This document shows positions 44,001 to 53,582 of a DNA stretch of 64,000 bases, one piece after another (position 1 is the stretch's first letter; each line of letters opens with the position of its first letter). The position numbers were made by a program, and so were the translations under genes. This DNA is from Bemisia tabaci (Eukaryota > Arthropoda > Insecta > Hemiptera > Aleyrodidae): NCBI RefSeq assembly GCF_918797505.1, contig NC_092798.1:47266985-47330984 (forward strand), written 5' to 3'. The notes under the pieces are model-generated. The model was not told the origin of the DNA and did not search any database. It saw only the letters and a list, made by a program, of their open reading frames with translations.

Positions 44001-47000
44001 ACTCGACGGGTAGACCAACGAAACTGGGAACAGAAAAAAAAACCCATAAGATTATTGATAGCGTCATTTTTACGAAAGAGATAAGAAAATGGTGGACTGT
44101 AGGTTCTCTCGTGGGTTGCGGTTCGTTAGTCTATTACCTACCTCCTTTGTCCATTGCGACCACCGACTTTCACCAATAGGATCCCTCCATATCAATCTTG
44201 TCATTTTTGTCTATAGCTTTGTCTATCAATTTCAACAATCGCCCAGCTGCACGTATAAAAGCACAAAATATTTGGTGCGAGGTAATATATCATTGAGTTA
44301 AAAATATTTAAACTCTGAAATTGATGGACAAAAAAGTGATAGACAAAGAAGACATAGGGAGTATGGAGCAATCCTATCGGGTGAAATGAGTGGTTTCCAT
44401 TGACTTAAGGGGAAATTAATGGACTAACTAAAAGGTCTCCCGTGGGTTGCCGTTAGTTAGTCTATTACCTACCTCCCTTGTCCATTGCAACCACCCGCTT
44501 ACACCAATAGGATCACTGAAAAAAAAAAGATTGGTAGAATTTACCATTCCTTCACTCCGTATTTCACACAGCGTCAATTTAGAGTCAATTCTGCCAGAAG
44601 AAAGGTAAAAGTTACTGTATGCAGGTACAGGTAACCATTTCTCTGGCAGAATCGTCTTGAAGATTGGTAGACATTAAAATTTCAACAATCAGCTCGCAGA
44701 CCATACTATCTCCATTAAGTTACTCTAAGACAATGCTTCTAGGGTAGTGGAAAACCACCCCTAAAATTTAAGCATGCATTTTTACAAGGCTCCCGATGCA
44801 GATATACTTATTTCCTTCGAATGCATCCAAAATATAAAAGTTTCGAGATGTCTGCATCGGGTGCTCCTTCATACGCGAGCGGAACGGAATACACGAGGTA
44901 GCGGAAAAATTACGATCTCAAACATGACAATTTAATAAGCGTCTCCGTTGGGGCAACGTCGTGGGGGGCCGGGGGTGGGGGAGGGGGGAGGGGGTGCGTC
45001 GGGTGACGGGGTCGAGCGTGTGTTTCCCCGAGTGACAAACTGCATCCGTCAAAAACTCCTCAACAGAGTGCGCTCTCGCCGAACCGTCCGCGCGGTTCCC
45101 GCTGACGCGAGCTCTTACGACTTTTCGAGGTGAGCCCTGTCGACCGTCTAACGCTGTGCTGTCGAGGGCTCACGAGAGGATGTGGTTGGGTGCTTTCTTC
45201 GTAAGAATAACGATCTTTCTAATTTACGTTTCTACGAGAGCGAACTGTACCTAAAGGGAATCTCGACTGTTCCTCGGGTGAACCGTAAGTTTCTCCGCCG
45301 TGCGAAGGAGAAACGCCGTATGAACCTTGAGGTGTGGCCAAATTTCCTTTCATAAAACGCGAATTTCCCGGTAAACTTATGACTGCTTCCCTCCCAACTT
45401 TTCAGATAATATTGTTCGCAATTTTGCCTAAAGATTCTGACAATTTAAAGGGAAAATATTCATAACTTTCCTAAAAAATAATCATTTTATCGAAGTAAAT
45501 TTGGCAACTCTCGAATGTTCATACGGCGTTCTTCCTTAGTATGGCTGTACTGCCGTTTCCATGTGTTCGGAGCTCGTCTTGAAGTGGGTGTAGCTCGCTC
45601 TTGAAATATCTTGTTTCTTCTTTTCGGAACCTTGACGGATGGATCATATTTCATCGTTGCGAAAAATCGCCCCGGAAGTGATTTCTCAACGACAACAGTA
45701 GCACTCAGAGTGCTGTATAAAGAGTATTGATTTCTAAGGGAAATACGCACAAATAATTTAATCCTTTTTTTCTTTTGAAATTCCAAATTTCCCCGAAAAT
45801 TTGGGAAACGTCTCTTTGAGGTCCAGTCCCGCGGCTCACAGTGGATCAAGTCAATAAGAGAGGTCGGACAAAATTAGGAAACTTCAACCACTTATAACTC
45901 CGTTTATACAAAGCTTTGAGGTTCTAAAAGTGGTTCCATTGGTTTTCTCGTAAAATTTGCTTCTAGAGGCACCCATTGAAATTTAAAACGTGACGAAATA
46001 AACATTATAATTTGCAGTTTAAGTCGAAAATTTCATGTTCGACCTCTCTAATTGGCTCGATTCACTGTACGGCTGTTTACAGATGTCGCCTGACTAGAGA
46101 TCCCTATTAAAAAGGAGCATGTTGGTTAAAGATAAATGACACCATGTTGACACCAACATAATATCAAAAGTGACCAAAAGTGGTCAACATGGTACTATGG
46201 TGGTAACCAACATGGTATCAACATGATACCATATTCAAATAACCAACATGGTATCATGGTGGTAACCAACATGGTACCATGGTGGTGACCAACATGTTAT
46301 CAACATGATAATGATGAATATGGATTCAAATAACCAACATGGTATCAACATGATACCATATTCCAATAACCAACATGGTTGCTCATCCTCCGAACCTATA
46401 TGCATATGCTGCCATGCCATGTTAAGGAAAAACGTCGTAAGAAAATTACTGTCTTCAAATTAACGTGATGCAGGCAGGAAACACAGATAAACAGAGGTAA
46501 AATTAAGAGCGTAAAAAACATCGTCGGACAAAAAAATTATGAGTTAGTTCAGGAGAAAGCGGTTAGGGAGCTCCTGCTGCCACAATCCTAAATTTAGGAC
46601 GCTGTTTGCCACCTTTCCTCGCCTATCTGTTCATTCTTTCCACTTGAATTAACAACATTGCGGTATACCTTCTAACTGTTGACTGAATTTTAGTTAATTG
46701 CTAAAAGCTTATACCGAATAATATAATGATTTACCGAGCAACTTTATTCTGACGTCCAATGATCCAAAATTCATTTTAGAATTTTTGGAACATTACATAC
46801 CAATCTAAATTTTATGCATTTGAAGTGACTATCAGTAATTGGAGTAAGTGGAGTATTGAAAAGTGACGAAAGTATAGTGTACTTAGACTACGAACATAGC
46901 TTTATAGAGTACAACTCCGGAAAAAGGTCGTTTAAAATAGGTTGGGAAGGTTACAGTGCGAAGTTACATTGAACTCTGCGCAGCAACCGGCGCGCCTTCA

Positions 47001-50000
47001 ATTTCGATTGATACTGCAAGCGCGCATACGTGGTCGAATAGTTATCGCACTGCGCCTGAGACTCGTGTTGTCTCTTTACCTTGTACGTTCTTTCAGCATA
47101 ATTGTAGCCACTTTTTTTCGCTTATCAATGACTGATGTTTTCACAGATTTTTGAAAAAAATTGCACCAAGTTTATCAGGAATGCACCAAATTGCAACAAG
47201 TTTTAAACAAGAATAAGAGGTCTGACGTTATGTCCCTCTATATAAGACCCAACATTACAGATATTTAACGACTATTTTCACCTTCTTTTCATTTAATTTT
47301 AATTTTTTTTTTTTTAATTTTTGAAAATATAAAAATTACGACTAGCTATACGTCAATTAAAAACCATTCCACCCTCACTTTCTTCCAAAATGCGACTTGG
47401 TATGTTTCAATTAAACCGCCCTTACTGACCTAAGTCATCGACAAAACCCAAGAACCCGATTTGCTACCATTCCCTTGTTGTTCTCTATGTACGTGAAGAA
47501 ACTCGATTCTGTAAATGATGATACTATTTCCGAACACTTACGTCGCGGTCGGTTCGTTAATTTCCCCGTATAACTTTGGGACTGCCATTCGAGCCAATTA
47601 GACCGCGTTAGGAGAAAGGAGCCAAGTCACATCCACCATTGCCAAATTTAAGTTAACTTAATTTTTTCCTAGAGAACTCTTTTGCGGATTCTTTTGACAA
47701 TTTTAAGGAATTTGCTTCGTACTACCCAATTAGTCGCTATATATTGCGATTTTATCGACGATGAAATCGCCCGGATCATCAACATCTGAGCGATTATACT
47801 CGATCTTATCGCGATAAAATTGCGCTTTTGTAACCCGACAATTTATCACGATATTTTGGTTTTATTACGATATTAAAAATCACGATAAATGGCGATTAAA
47901 CCTCTATTTTATCGACGACAATTGATCACGACTTTATCGAAAGAAAAATTGCGATTTGTAGCGATTTAATTGCTAAATAGAGCAATTTTTAATTCAACAA
48001 TCTTACTATGAATTGCCACCGATAAAATCGCGATGACCAACTGATAAAATCGCTATTTATCACGATCACTGCTACTACACTACGCACTGGAAAAAAGAAC
48101 ACAATGGATCTAGAATCCAGACTCTTAAAAACATCGACAAGAAAAAATACTCTTGATTCAATCGGATTTTTGCTTAAATCAAGAACCAAGCCTCTTAATT
48201 TGAGCGGATTTCCTTTTGATTTAAGCAAACATCTGATAGAATCAAGAGTATTTTTTCTTGTCGATGTTTTCAAGAGTCTGGACTCTAGGTCCAATGTGTT
48301 TTTTTTCCAGTGTGGGTATGCAGATTGCAGAAAATTCTCTGAAATTCGCACAAAAATCTGCACAACCGTTTGCACGTAAAAAGTTTAACTGTCCAGTTAA
48401 ATTTGGCAACAGCTGATATGGCTTGGTTCCTTTCTGCTTAGCGCGGTCCAATTGCTCTTTGACTAATTCCTGTTTGCGGCGGAGTGTGGACGGAGCGGGA
48501 AGTGGTTACGGAGGCGGACTTGAGAAGCGGAGGCGATGAGAGGTCGCTCCGCCGCACAAAGGATCGAGTCAATTAGAGAGGTCGGACATAAAATTTTTGA
48601 CTAAAACTACAAATTTTGATGTTTATATCGTCACATTTTAAATTTCAAGGGGTGCATCTTGAAGAAAATTTCACGAAAAAACCAATGGAACTACTTTCAA
48701 AACCTCAAAGTCTAGTATGAACGGAGTTATAAGCGTTTTAAGTTTCTAAATTATGTCCGATCTCTCGTACTGACTCGATCCACTGTGCGCCGCTCACTTG
48801 GAGCCGTGCAAACAAACATCAGACGCCTCATTCATTATTTACCGCACCGAGCGAGAGTTTTGTCCTCTTAAATTCTCGGATTAAGTCCAGATTCCCTTCA
48901 TCGTCAATCTCGACGGTGATTCGCAGTGTCGATAGTCTTTCGTGCACCGAGAAAAATCGCATTCCCACCATCCTCTCGCAAGGTTTCCATAGAGTCCCTT
49001 TATACTGAGAGTCAAGACAACACCCCTCATGTAGTCACAAACGGGAATAAAGATTACAGAAATTGAACGTTTTTTGTAATCTTTGATCGGCCCATTCTCA
49101 AATTCCTTTCTCCGTTCCTTCTCTCATTCCGTTTGTTCCTTGCCGTACCCGTAATTCCCTGGTCCATTCCAGAGTATAATCTTTGCAATCGGCGAAAAGG
49201 TAATCTTTATTCCCGTTTGTGAAACTGTGAAGGCCTAATGTACGGGAACCAATCAGAAATGGATTCACATTGTCTTGACTCTCAGTATAAAAGGGCTCTA
49301 GGTTTCCATACTGCCGTGCTAAGGAAAAACGCCGTATAAACATTCAAGAGTTGCCAAATCTCCTTCGAAAAAATAACAATTTCTGTGGAAATGTATGGAT
49401 ATAATTTCTAAAAATTTTCAGGAACTTTAGGTGAAATTGCTAAAAAAAATTACCTAAAAAATTTGATGAAAAATATTCGTTAGTTCACAAGGAGATTCTT
49501 GTTTTATCGAGTAAAATTTGGCAACGTCTGAAGGGTCATACTGCGTTTTTCCTTAGCATGGCAGCATAATTCGTCATTTTCTACACGAAAGAACGTAATT
49601 ACTTAAAAATTTCCACCGATTCGTCTGATCTCAAGCAAAAATAAAGAAATCTAAGGAAACATTTTTCCACTCAAACATTTTGTATCCGGACCTTTCTATC
49701 CCGATATTTTCTCCTGATTTTAAACCCGCGGTAACTAAAGGAGCCCCTATGTAATTATAATATTTAATTCACTGCGTTTGCACTAACCCTTTTTTTTGTT
49801 TTTTTAAAATTGGACGTATCTATGCTAAAAGGAACTACGTGCGTAGAGATTGCGTGTGACATAGTTCCTTTCAGCAAAAATCGTCGAATCGAGTTTAAGC
49901 GTGTGTCAATCCATGAATGTATTCTGTAATTAGCTTTGATGATGTGATGATTATCAAGTCGTAAGGCATTTAGTAATAAAATAAGTTTAAAATTTACACA

Positions 50001-51782
50001 GCTATGGTTCATTCATTCAAGCAATCATTAAAATTGGCGATGTTCGATATCAATTCACTAAATCAGTGTGCTGTTGCCCCGAAAAAAGCACTTGTTGATC
50101 CAAGAATACTTTTAATCACTCTGAGAGAAATTTTAATCGTTATGCTGAAAGTTTCTTTATCGCGATGAACTTTCTCCATGCTGTCATATATATATCTGAA
50201 CCTGACACGGCTGAAACTAAGCTACACACAACGACAGTCTCTTTGCAATGAAATAGCGTGGCAAGATTCCTGGGTTCGCTGTTGTCATATTTATGCTTTG
50301 TAAACGAGAGAGGTACATCGTCAGGAAGCACCGAAATTCGGCCTAGATGCTTTGTCTGGCACCGATGCTTTGTGCATTCAGAAGACTCTTGGCACGGTGC
50401 TACAAGCAACTACTGAACTTCAATTCAATTCCTTCTCACGATATTTATTTTCTCTCCGTGATTCAGGCTCTATCTAATATCCACCGCTGCTTCTGCAGGC
50501 GTCATTCAAAGCCAATTTTCCGCGAATTCGCGTAAATGGTGGCATGTGAAGGAAAATCACGATAGTCTCCTCTGTCATCATCTAACCGAGAAAATGAAAC
50601 GTCTTCCGGAGAATGACTCCGTGAAATCAAACACACATTTAGACAGTAGTTTCCTCATGAAGATTGAGGGAAATAAGCAATCTCTCCGATTAATGTTGAA
50701 GATAATTTGGATTGCATTTTGCAAAAAAGAACCACAAGTATTCCAATGTCACTAAGATTGTGCAATTTTTTTAACTTGCGAATATAAATGGATCACCTAA
50801 ACAAGTTTTATCTTTACTCCCTAAAACTATACACGCGTAAAATAGCGAAAAATTTTGATATTCTTATTACATAGGGAACCCCTAGAAAGGGTATTTTAAT
50901 ATAGTATAAGCACTGTCCTCCCTCTTTACAATAGGAGGACAGTGATTATACAGTAAATATAAATAAACATGTATAGAAATGATTTATATAACCTCTCCTT
51001 CTCTATTGCTAATAATTGTTAAAAATCTTCTTTTCATCTATTAATTTAATATATTTCAATACAAAAATCACTTTTGTGCGAATTTAATTTTTTGTAGATT
51101 TCAGTAATTTTTCCGCAAGGTATGTAAGTCACACAATCCTAGAAACATTGGAATGCTCTTGGTTTCTGTTTACAAAATGCAATCCATTTGAACATGCTTT
51201 ACAGTACTTCCTTTACAACAATTTGGAGAGAATATTTCTGGATTATAAAAATGAAGCAATAAGTGAAATTAAAATAGGCTTCGGTAATTTTCATTATCAT
51301 GATCGTGAACGTGCTGAATCATCTCACCTCCTAAAATTTTCAATGGTTATGGAAATAAAGTAGCCGATAGTCACACGTGCGGTCCCGTTTTGGCCGCTTC
51401 TCGGCTGCTCCGCGCGTAGAATTTGCAGTCTCACTGCCCGAGCACGTTTTTGATCGATTTGCTTCGAGTGGCACCTCCCTAGCCCCCTTTCAGCTGTAAC
51501 TTTTTAATTTAAATTTCAATGCCCGACCGTGAAAGTTTTATCGTGTCGTTTTTATCGCAGTATGCTTTTATCAGCTGCAACTATTCTTAGCTCAAAATAT
51601 AAAAAGTAGTTCATATTATGAGAGATGCAAATAATTGTAAATGTGAAATTAAAAATATTAATACTAATACTGATACTATTAATTAAAAGAAAGTAGATAC
51701 ATACACGAAAAGATGAGGCAGCTCGGCGAATGCTTCTCCTAACTCGGTTTAAAGGTGTAACGTTAATATCACACTCTGGGTC
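34898..51782 (-). CDS. Cyclic-nucleotide-gated channel alpha-type subunit, partial (three exons)
   Basis: Minus-strand exons at 51705-51782, 43865-44023 and 34898-35060 join in phase to about 133 residues. Order: basic N-terminal segment (TPLNRVRRSIRRAASSFR), a polar stretch, the pre-S1 motif FVVDPTTPFHYK, S1 with AILYNLVFVIGRGVFWELNN, then S2 with WWILDYSCDLIYVLDT and VVHAHEG. The family runs through DP....YY.W, a YN...I.R..F.EL segment, and LDY..D..Y..D before S3, so the assignment rests on consecutive motifs. CNG channels are tetrameric cation channels opened by cGMP or cAMP. The true N-terminal exon (above 51782) and everything from S3 onward (below 34898) were not found. No stop interrupts the exons. 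A related CNG-like subunit type is possible. Confidence 0.85.
35490..35620 (+). repeat. CTCCTTCAAT...GGCGCC repeat piece
   Basis: ACTCCTTCAATACTATGCGT, then GGAGTTTGAATAGTCGTATG, then CAGGCGCCGTCATCAAGAGC, the same order as at 58445-58560. Confidence 0.7.
36093..36355. mobile_element. GGACCGCGTT family, complete copy
   Basis: Left GGACCGCGTTAAGCTAAAAAG, right TTTTTGCTAAACGTGGCCC. The interior pairs AAGCCACGTTAGCTATTG with GATGTGGCTT-type sequence. Confidence 0.8.
36466..36702. mobile_element. CTGCCGTGCTAAGG-family MITE, left end weak
   Basis: The right end (GCAACGCCTGAAGGTTCATG, GAGCACGGCAGTA) is clear. The left end shows only GAATTGCCACATTTCCTAC. Confidence 0.7.
37149..37838 (-). pseudogene. 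Non-LTR retrotransposon reverse transcriptase, C-terminal fragment
   Basis: Minus-strand reading frame, open for about 230 residues. It shows the C-terminal part of an endonuclease-reverse-transcriptase polyprotein: FKYLGVRLTQDGRMDQAI (end of the RT thumb), then SILTFGCEVWQLKKR, then WYGHVNRMTEERLPKKML and PPGRRRRGRPVRGW. This series is typical of the RT tails of insect LINEs. The catalytic palm with its YADD box and the endonuclease are missing, so the copy is 5'-truncated and dead. It begins beside a MITE at 37879-38134. The frame itself is intact, suggesting a fairly recent insertion. Confidence 0.85.
37879..38134. mobile_element. CTGCCGTGCTAAGG-family MITE beside the LINE fragment
   Basis: Complete copy: left TCTGCCGTGCTAAGAAAAAA, right TTCCTTAGCACGGCAGTA. 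Confidence 0.9.
38666..38900. mobile_element. CACTGAAAAAAAAGATTGG palindrome flanked by TA
   Basis: Ends CACCGAAAAAAAAGATAGG and CTTTTTTTTTTTCAGTG, with TA on both sides. The arms carry GGTAGAATTTACCATTCC and CACGCTGTGTGAAATACAGC. Confidence 0.88.
39359..39495. repeat. TGAACCACATTTTGCAATTA-type repeat, short
   Basis: Left TGAACTACATTTTGCAATTA, right CCTAATTGCAAAATGCAGTC, only about 135 bp. Confidence 0.8.
40500..40630 (+). repeat. GC-rich GCCAGGTGGGCGGCCC duplication
   Basis: GGCCAGGTGGGCGGCCCCCG and TGCCAGGTGGGCGGCCCTCC are 45 bp apart, with weaker third and fourth units (TCAGGGGGGCACTGCG, GCAGGTGGGTCACC). Confidence 0.7.
42857..43125. mobile_element. CTGCCGTGCTAAGG-family MITE, right end decayed
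   Basis: The left end ATCGTGCTAAGGAAAAACGC is clear. The right end keeps GGCAACATCC...ACTGCGTTTTTTCTCA but has lost the terminal bases. Confidence 0.7.
43533..43783. mobile_element. CTGCCGTGCTAAGG-family MITE next to a CNG exon
   Basis: Ends TGTCGTGCCAAGGAAGAACG and CGTTCTTCCTTAGCACGGCA. It is complete and lies 81 bp on the downstream side of the CNG exon at 43865-44023. A second left-end fragment follows at about 43791-43830. Confidence 0.88.
43865..44023 (-). CDS. CNG channel exon, pre-S1 region
   Basis: Minus strand: acceptor TTTTCTGTTCCCAG, 53 codons in phase 0, donor GTAAGA after AAG. It starts FRWSTRRVREQRRSPDWFL, has a charged middle (KSDENEERT), and ends FVVDPTTPFHYK. The last motif is the DP....HY element directly before S1 in CNG channels. 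MITE pieces flank it on both sides. Confidence 0.85.
44088..44513. repeat. One and a half copies of the GATAGACAAAGAAGACA palindrome
   Basis: A right half (GTGGGTTGCGGTTCGTTAGT to TTGTCTATAGCTTTGTCTAT) is followed by a full-length left and right run. The second run is cut at GGATC by the CACTGAAAA MITE. Confidence 0.8.
44514..44669. mobile_element. Same family as 38666-38900, right arm lost
   Basis: Starts CACTGAAAAAAAAAAGATTG then GGTAGAATTTACCATTCC. The copy stops at AGATTGGTAGA and runs into the interrupted host repeat. Confidence 0.8.
44941..45200 (+). other. CpG-rich stretch with a GTGAGCCCTGTCGAC hairpin
   Basis: A run of G (GGGGGCCGGGGGTGGGGGAG) is followed by CpG-dense sequence. GTGAGCCCTGTCGAC faces GTCGAGGGCTCAC at 45131-45172. 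Similar GTGAGCCCTGT hairpins are near 4640-4680 and 4850-4890. No gene recognised. Confidence 0.6.
45299..45550. mobile_element. CTGCCGTGCTAAGG-family MITE
   Basis: Ends CGTGCGAAGGAGAAACGCC and GGCGTTCTTCCTTAGTATGG enclose the usual AT-rich core. Confidence 0.85.
45837..46072. mobile_element. CAGTGGATC(A/G)AGTCAAT element
   Basis: CAGTGGATCAAGTCAATAAG opens it and ATTGGCTCGATTCACTG closes it; AGAGAGGTCGGACA has its complement near the other end. The inverted relative is at 48561-48789. Confidence 0.75.
46120..46390. repeat. Tandem repeat of ACCAACATGGTATCA units
   Basis: Many imperfect units built from AACCAACATGGTATCA, ATGGTGGTAACC and ACATGATACCATATTC. The words are themselves partly palindromic. 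Confidence 0.9.
47731..48082. repeat. Segment built from GCGATTTTATCG / CGATAAAATCGC words
   Basis: GCGATTTTATCG and its complement recur many times in both orientations with diverged spacers. No reading frame is present. Confidence 0.8.
48085..48312. mobile_element. CACTGGAAAAAA palindromic MITE, copy 3, nested
   Basis: Same palindrome, sitting inside an older element (47599-48453). Confidence 0.9.
48561..48789. mobile_element. CAGTGGATC(A/G)AGTCAAT element, opposite orientation
   Basis: GGATCGAGTCAATTAGAGAG to TACTGACTCGATCCACTG. The interior is the reverse complement of the 45837-46072 copy (GGAGTTATAAGCG versus CACTTATAACTCC). Confidence 0.75.
48998..49292. repeat. Palindromic repeat TTTATACTGAGAGTCAAGAC
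   Basis: The left end TTTATACTGAGAGTCAAGAC faces GTCTTGACTCTCAGTATAAA. Inner CACAAACGGGAATAAAGATT is also inverted. Confidence 0.85.
49311..49564. mobile_element. CTGCCGTGCTAAGG-family MITE
   Basis: Complete copy with ends CTGCCGTGCTAAGGAAAAAC and TTTTTCCTTAGCATGGCAG. Confidence 0.9.
49810..49888. mobile_element. TTGGACGTATTT family, minimal hairpin
   Basis: About 79 bp: TTGGACGTATCTATGCTAAA, then a short loop, then CCTTTCAGCAAAAATCGTCG. Confidence 0.85.
49889..50706. other. No gene recognised
   Basis: Open frames on both strands are short and show no family signature. Confidence 0.45.
50707..51185. repeat. GGATTGCATTTTGCAAAAAG repeat, copy 3, with insert
   Basis: Ends GGATTGCATTTTGCAAAAA and TTTACAAAATGCAATCC. 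The interior is longer and includes a small hairpin (CACTGTCCTCC / GGAGGACAGTG) at 50908-50945. Confidence 0.85.
51705..51782 (-). CDS. CNG channel exon, N-terminal basic segment
   Basis: Read on the minus strand: acceptor ATGTTTCAG, 26 codons from DPECDINVTPLNRV to RRSIRRAASSFR, donor GTATGT right after the final CGT codon. It is phase 0 at both ends. It joins cleanly to the next exon (FRWSTRRVREQ). The basic TPLNRVRRSIRR motif is in the right place for the cytosolic N-terminus of insect CNG alpha subunits. Confidence 0.8.
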
Positions 51783-51892
51783 CTGAAACATACAAAAAAT
51801 ACAATCTCATGAGAATGGGTTGAGAATTCACCATCAAAGTTGAAATCGTGACAAACGATGACAATCAGCACCTTAAGAGACCGCGAGTTGAG

Positions 51893-52853
51893 TTATTGAC
51901 ACAAAGAAAAAACTTAAAACGGGACTAAGGCCGCAAATAATAAAAGAAACACATAAAATAAAATAAGAAACCCGGGATGTTTCGCAGGGATCACACCCGC
52001 ATTTTCAACCAGCAAAACAAGAAAATTAAAAGAATGACACTATGAGCCTCACTATGATACACACATATATTGCCTCTGATAAGTTATGAAATCTGATCGG
52101 CAAAGTAGCAGAAAAAGCATTTCGCGAACAACAGATAAAATAAAACAGTTCGAAAAAATTACAAATGAAATGCACTCATTGCAATAAGTTCTCTGGACAG
52201 TATGGAGGTGTGTGTACGAGATAAGTGAAATATACACTGTTGCAATAGCTCGTGAGATCAGTTACTCCATTTATCTCATGCTCTGAATTTTAAGCGACAC
52301 GAGAATCTTGGTATGGACCGATCATAGCTTTGAAAACGCCTTCAATGTGGCGTGATACCTCACGCATTCCGGAGAGTACGAATAGTTGTATGGTTGCGCC
52401 TTAGCAATGCGATGGAAGGTTAATATTGAAATAGCGTCTACGCTGGCCACGCCGCCGCGCCAGTTTTCTTCTGCCGCTATTGCAGTTTCAACCGCATAGT
52501 TTAAATGTGCTCAAGCTAAGATAGTATTTAGCAAATGGATCATTTTTATAGAGGGATTAAAAATAAAGATATAAATAAGAAGATATAATAAGAAGGACAC
52601 TATGAGCCTCACCGTTGTTATTGTGAGACTCAAATTTGAAATATACTCAATTTGACTCAAAATTATTGAGTCTCACAATAACAACGGTGAGGCTCACAGT
52701 GTCCTTCTTTTAATTTTCTTGTTTTGCCAGTTGAAAATGCGGGTGTGATCCCTGCGTAACGTCCCGGGTTTCTTATTTTATTTTATGTGTTTCTTTTTAT
52801 TATTTGCGGCCTTAGTCCCGTTTTAAGTTGTTTCTTTGTTAGTTTTTCGGGCC
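51893..52853. mobile_element. Foldback element split by a retroposon
   Basis: The left arm (51900-52052: CAAAGAAAAAACTTAAAACG, CCCGGGATGTTTCGCAGGGA) pairs with the right arm (52675-52850). The tip is a hairpin at 52594-52712 (CCTCACCGTTGTTATTGTGA facing its complement). Coordinates 52053-52590 are a later insertion. Confidence 0.85.
52053..52590 (+). mobile_element. Retroposon (538 bp) with 22-bp target duplication
   Basis: The 22 bases at 52031-52052 recur at 52591-52612 with one mismatch (core GACACTATGAGCCTCAC). The inserted body ends in an A-rich tail (ATAAATAAGAAGATATAATA). Long duplication plus A-rich 3' end is the mark of LINE-driven retroposition. It includes GCGTGATACCTCACGCATTC and ATTTAGCAAATGG blocks also found at 1676-1990. 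Confidence 0.85.
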
Positions 52854-53425
52854 GATTTAGTTGTTTTTTCCGTTATTGACACAGCCTGCTAACTAGAATG
52901 AGTCATGGGACATAATAAAAATTAAAAACCACAGGGTACCCATGTTCCCTCATTGAGATTCCGCACAGAAGAAAATAAACACTCCAAAGTCGAGGGATAA
53001 GCAAGGGGCAAGAGTTCAGAGCTTAAACTGGCGGATGCAAGTTTAATTCATATAATTCGCTTGCAAACACACCAGAATCAACGAAAGTCCAATTAGCCAT
53101 CAAAAATCAACCTATATGATCGACGAAAAGCACTATTGATCACATTATTGGTTGACCTCCTACTCTATTGCATGAAACAAAACAAGAAAAAATCGTTACT
53201 TTAAGAAAATGTCCTTATCGTTGCATTATCTCAAATAAATTTATTCTTATCCCATTCTTATTTCCAGTTAAATTTGGCAATATCTGAAGTATATCTACCA
53301 TGCTTTGCGTACAATTTTAATGGAAGAATAAATATTGCACTACCTCATATCATATCGACGTCGAAAGTGCAATCGAACCCCGAACTATGACAGAGGTCCT
53401 TATACTTTACGAAGTCCATTCTATG

Positions 53426-53574
53426 CAGTGGCGTGGCGTGCTTTGCGATGTATCGATAGATCTGTCATTTAAACCTATGGAAAAGGATCGATATACAGGG
53501 TGTTCGCAGCGAATTCTTTACCATAGCTTCAAATAGAGAAATATCGATAGCCGATCATTCACGCCACGCCACTG
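53426..53574. mobile_element. hAT-type MITE, same family
   Basis: Ends CAGTGGCGTGGC / GCCACGCCACTG, flanked by ATTCTATG (53418-53425) and ATTCTATA (53575-53582), an 8-bp duplication with one later change. Confidence 0.92.
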
Positions 53575-53582
53575 ATTCTATA

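Larger units (their letters stand above)
47599..48453. mobile_element. GGACCGCGTT family, copy with two later insertions
   Basis: Left end AGACCGCGTTAGGAGAAAGG, right end CTTTCTGCTTAGCGCGGTCC. It is interrupted by a GCGATTTTATC-rich segment (47731-48082) and a palindromic MITE (48085-48312). Confidence 0.8.

Noticed and set aside
45487..45849. Minus-strand frame of 120 codons, basic
   Set aside because: Runs into a MITE end at its C-terminus and a repeat at its N-terminus; no motif recognised.
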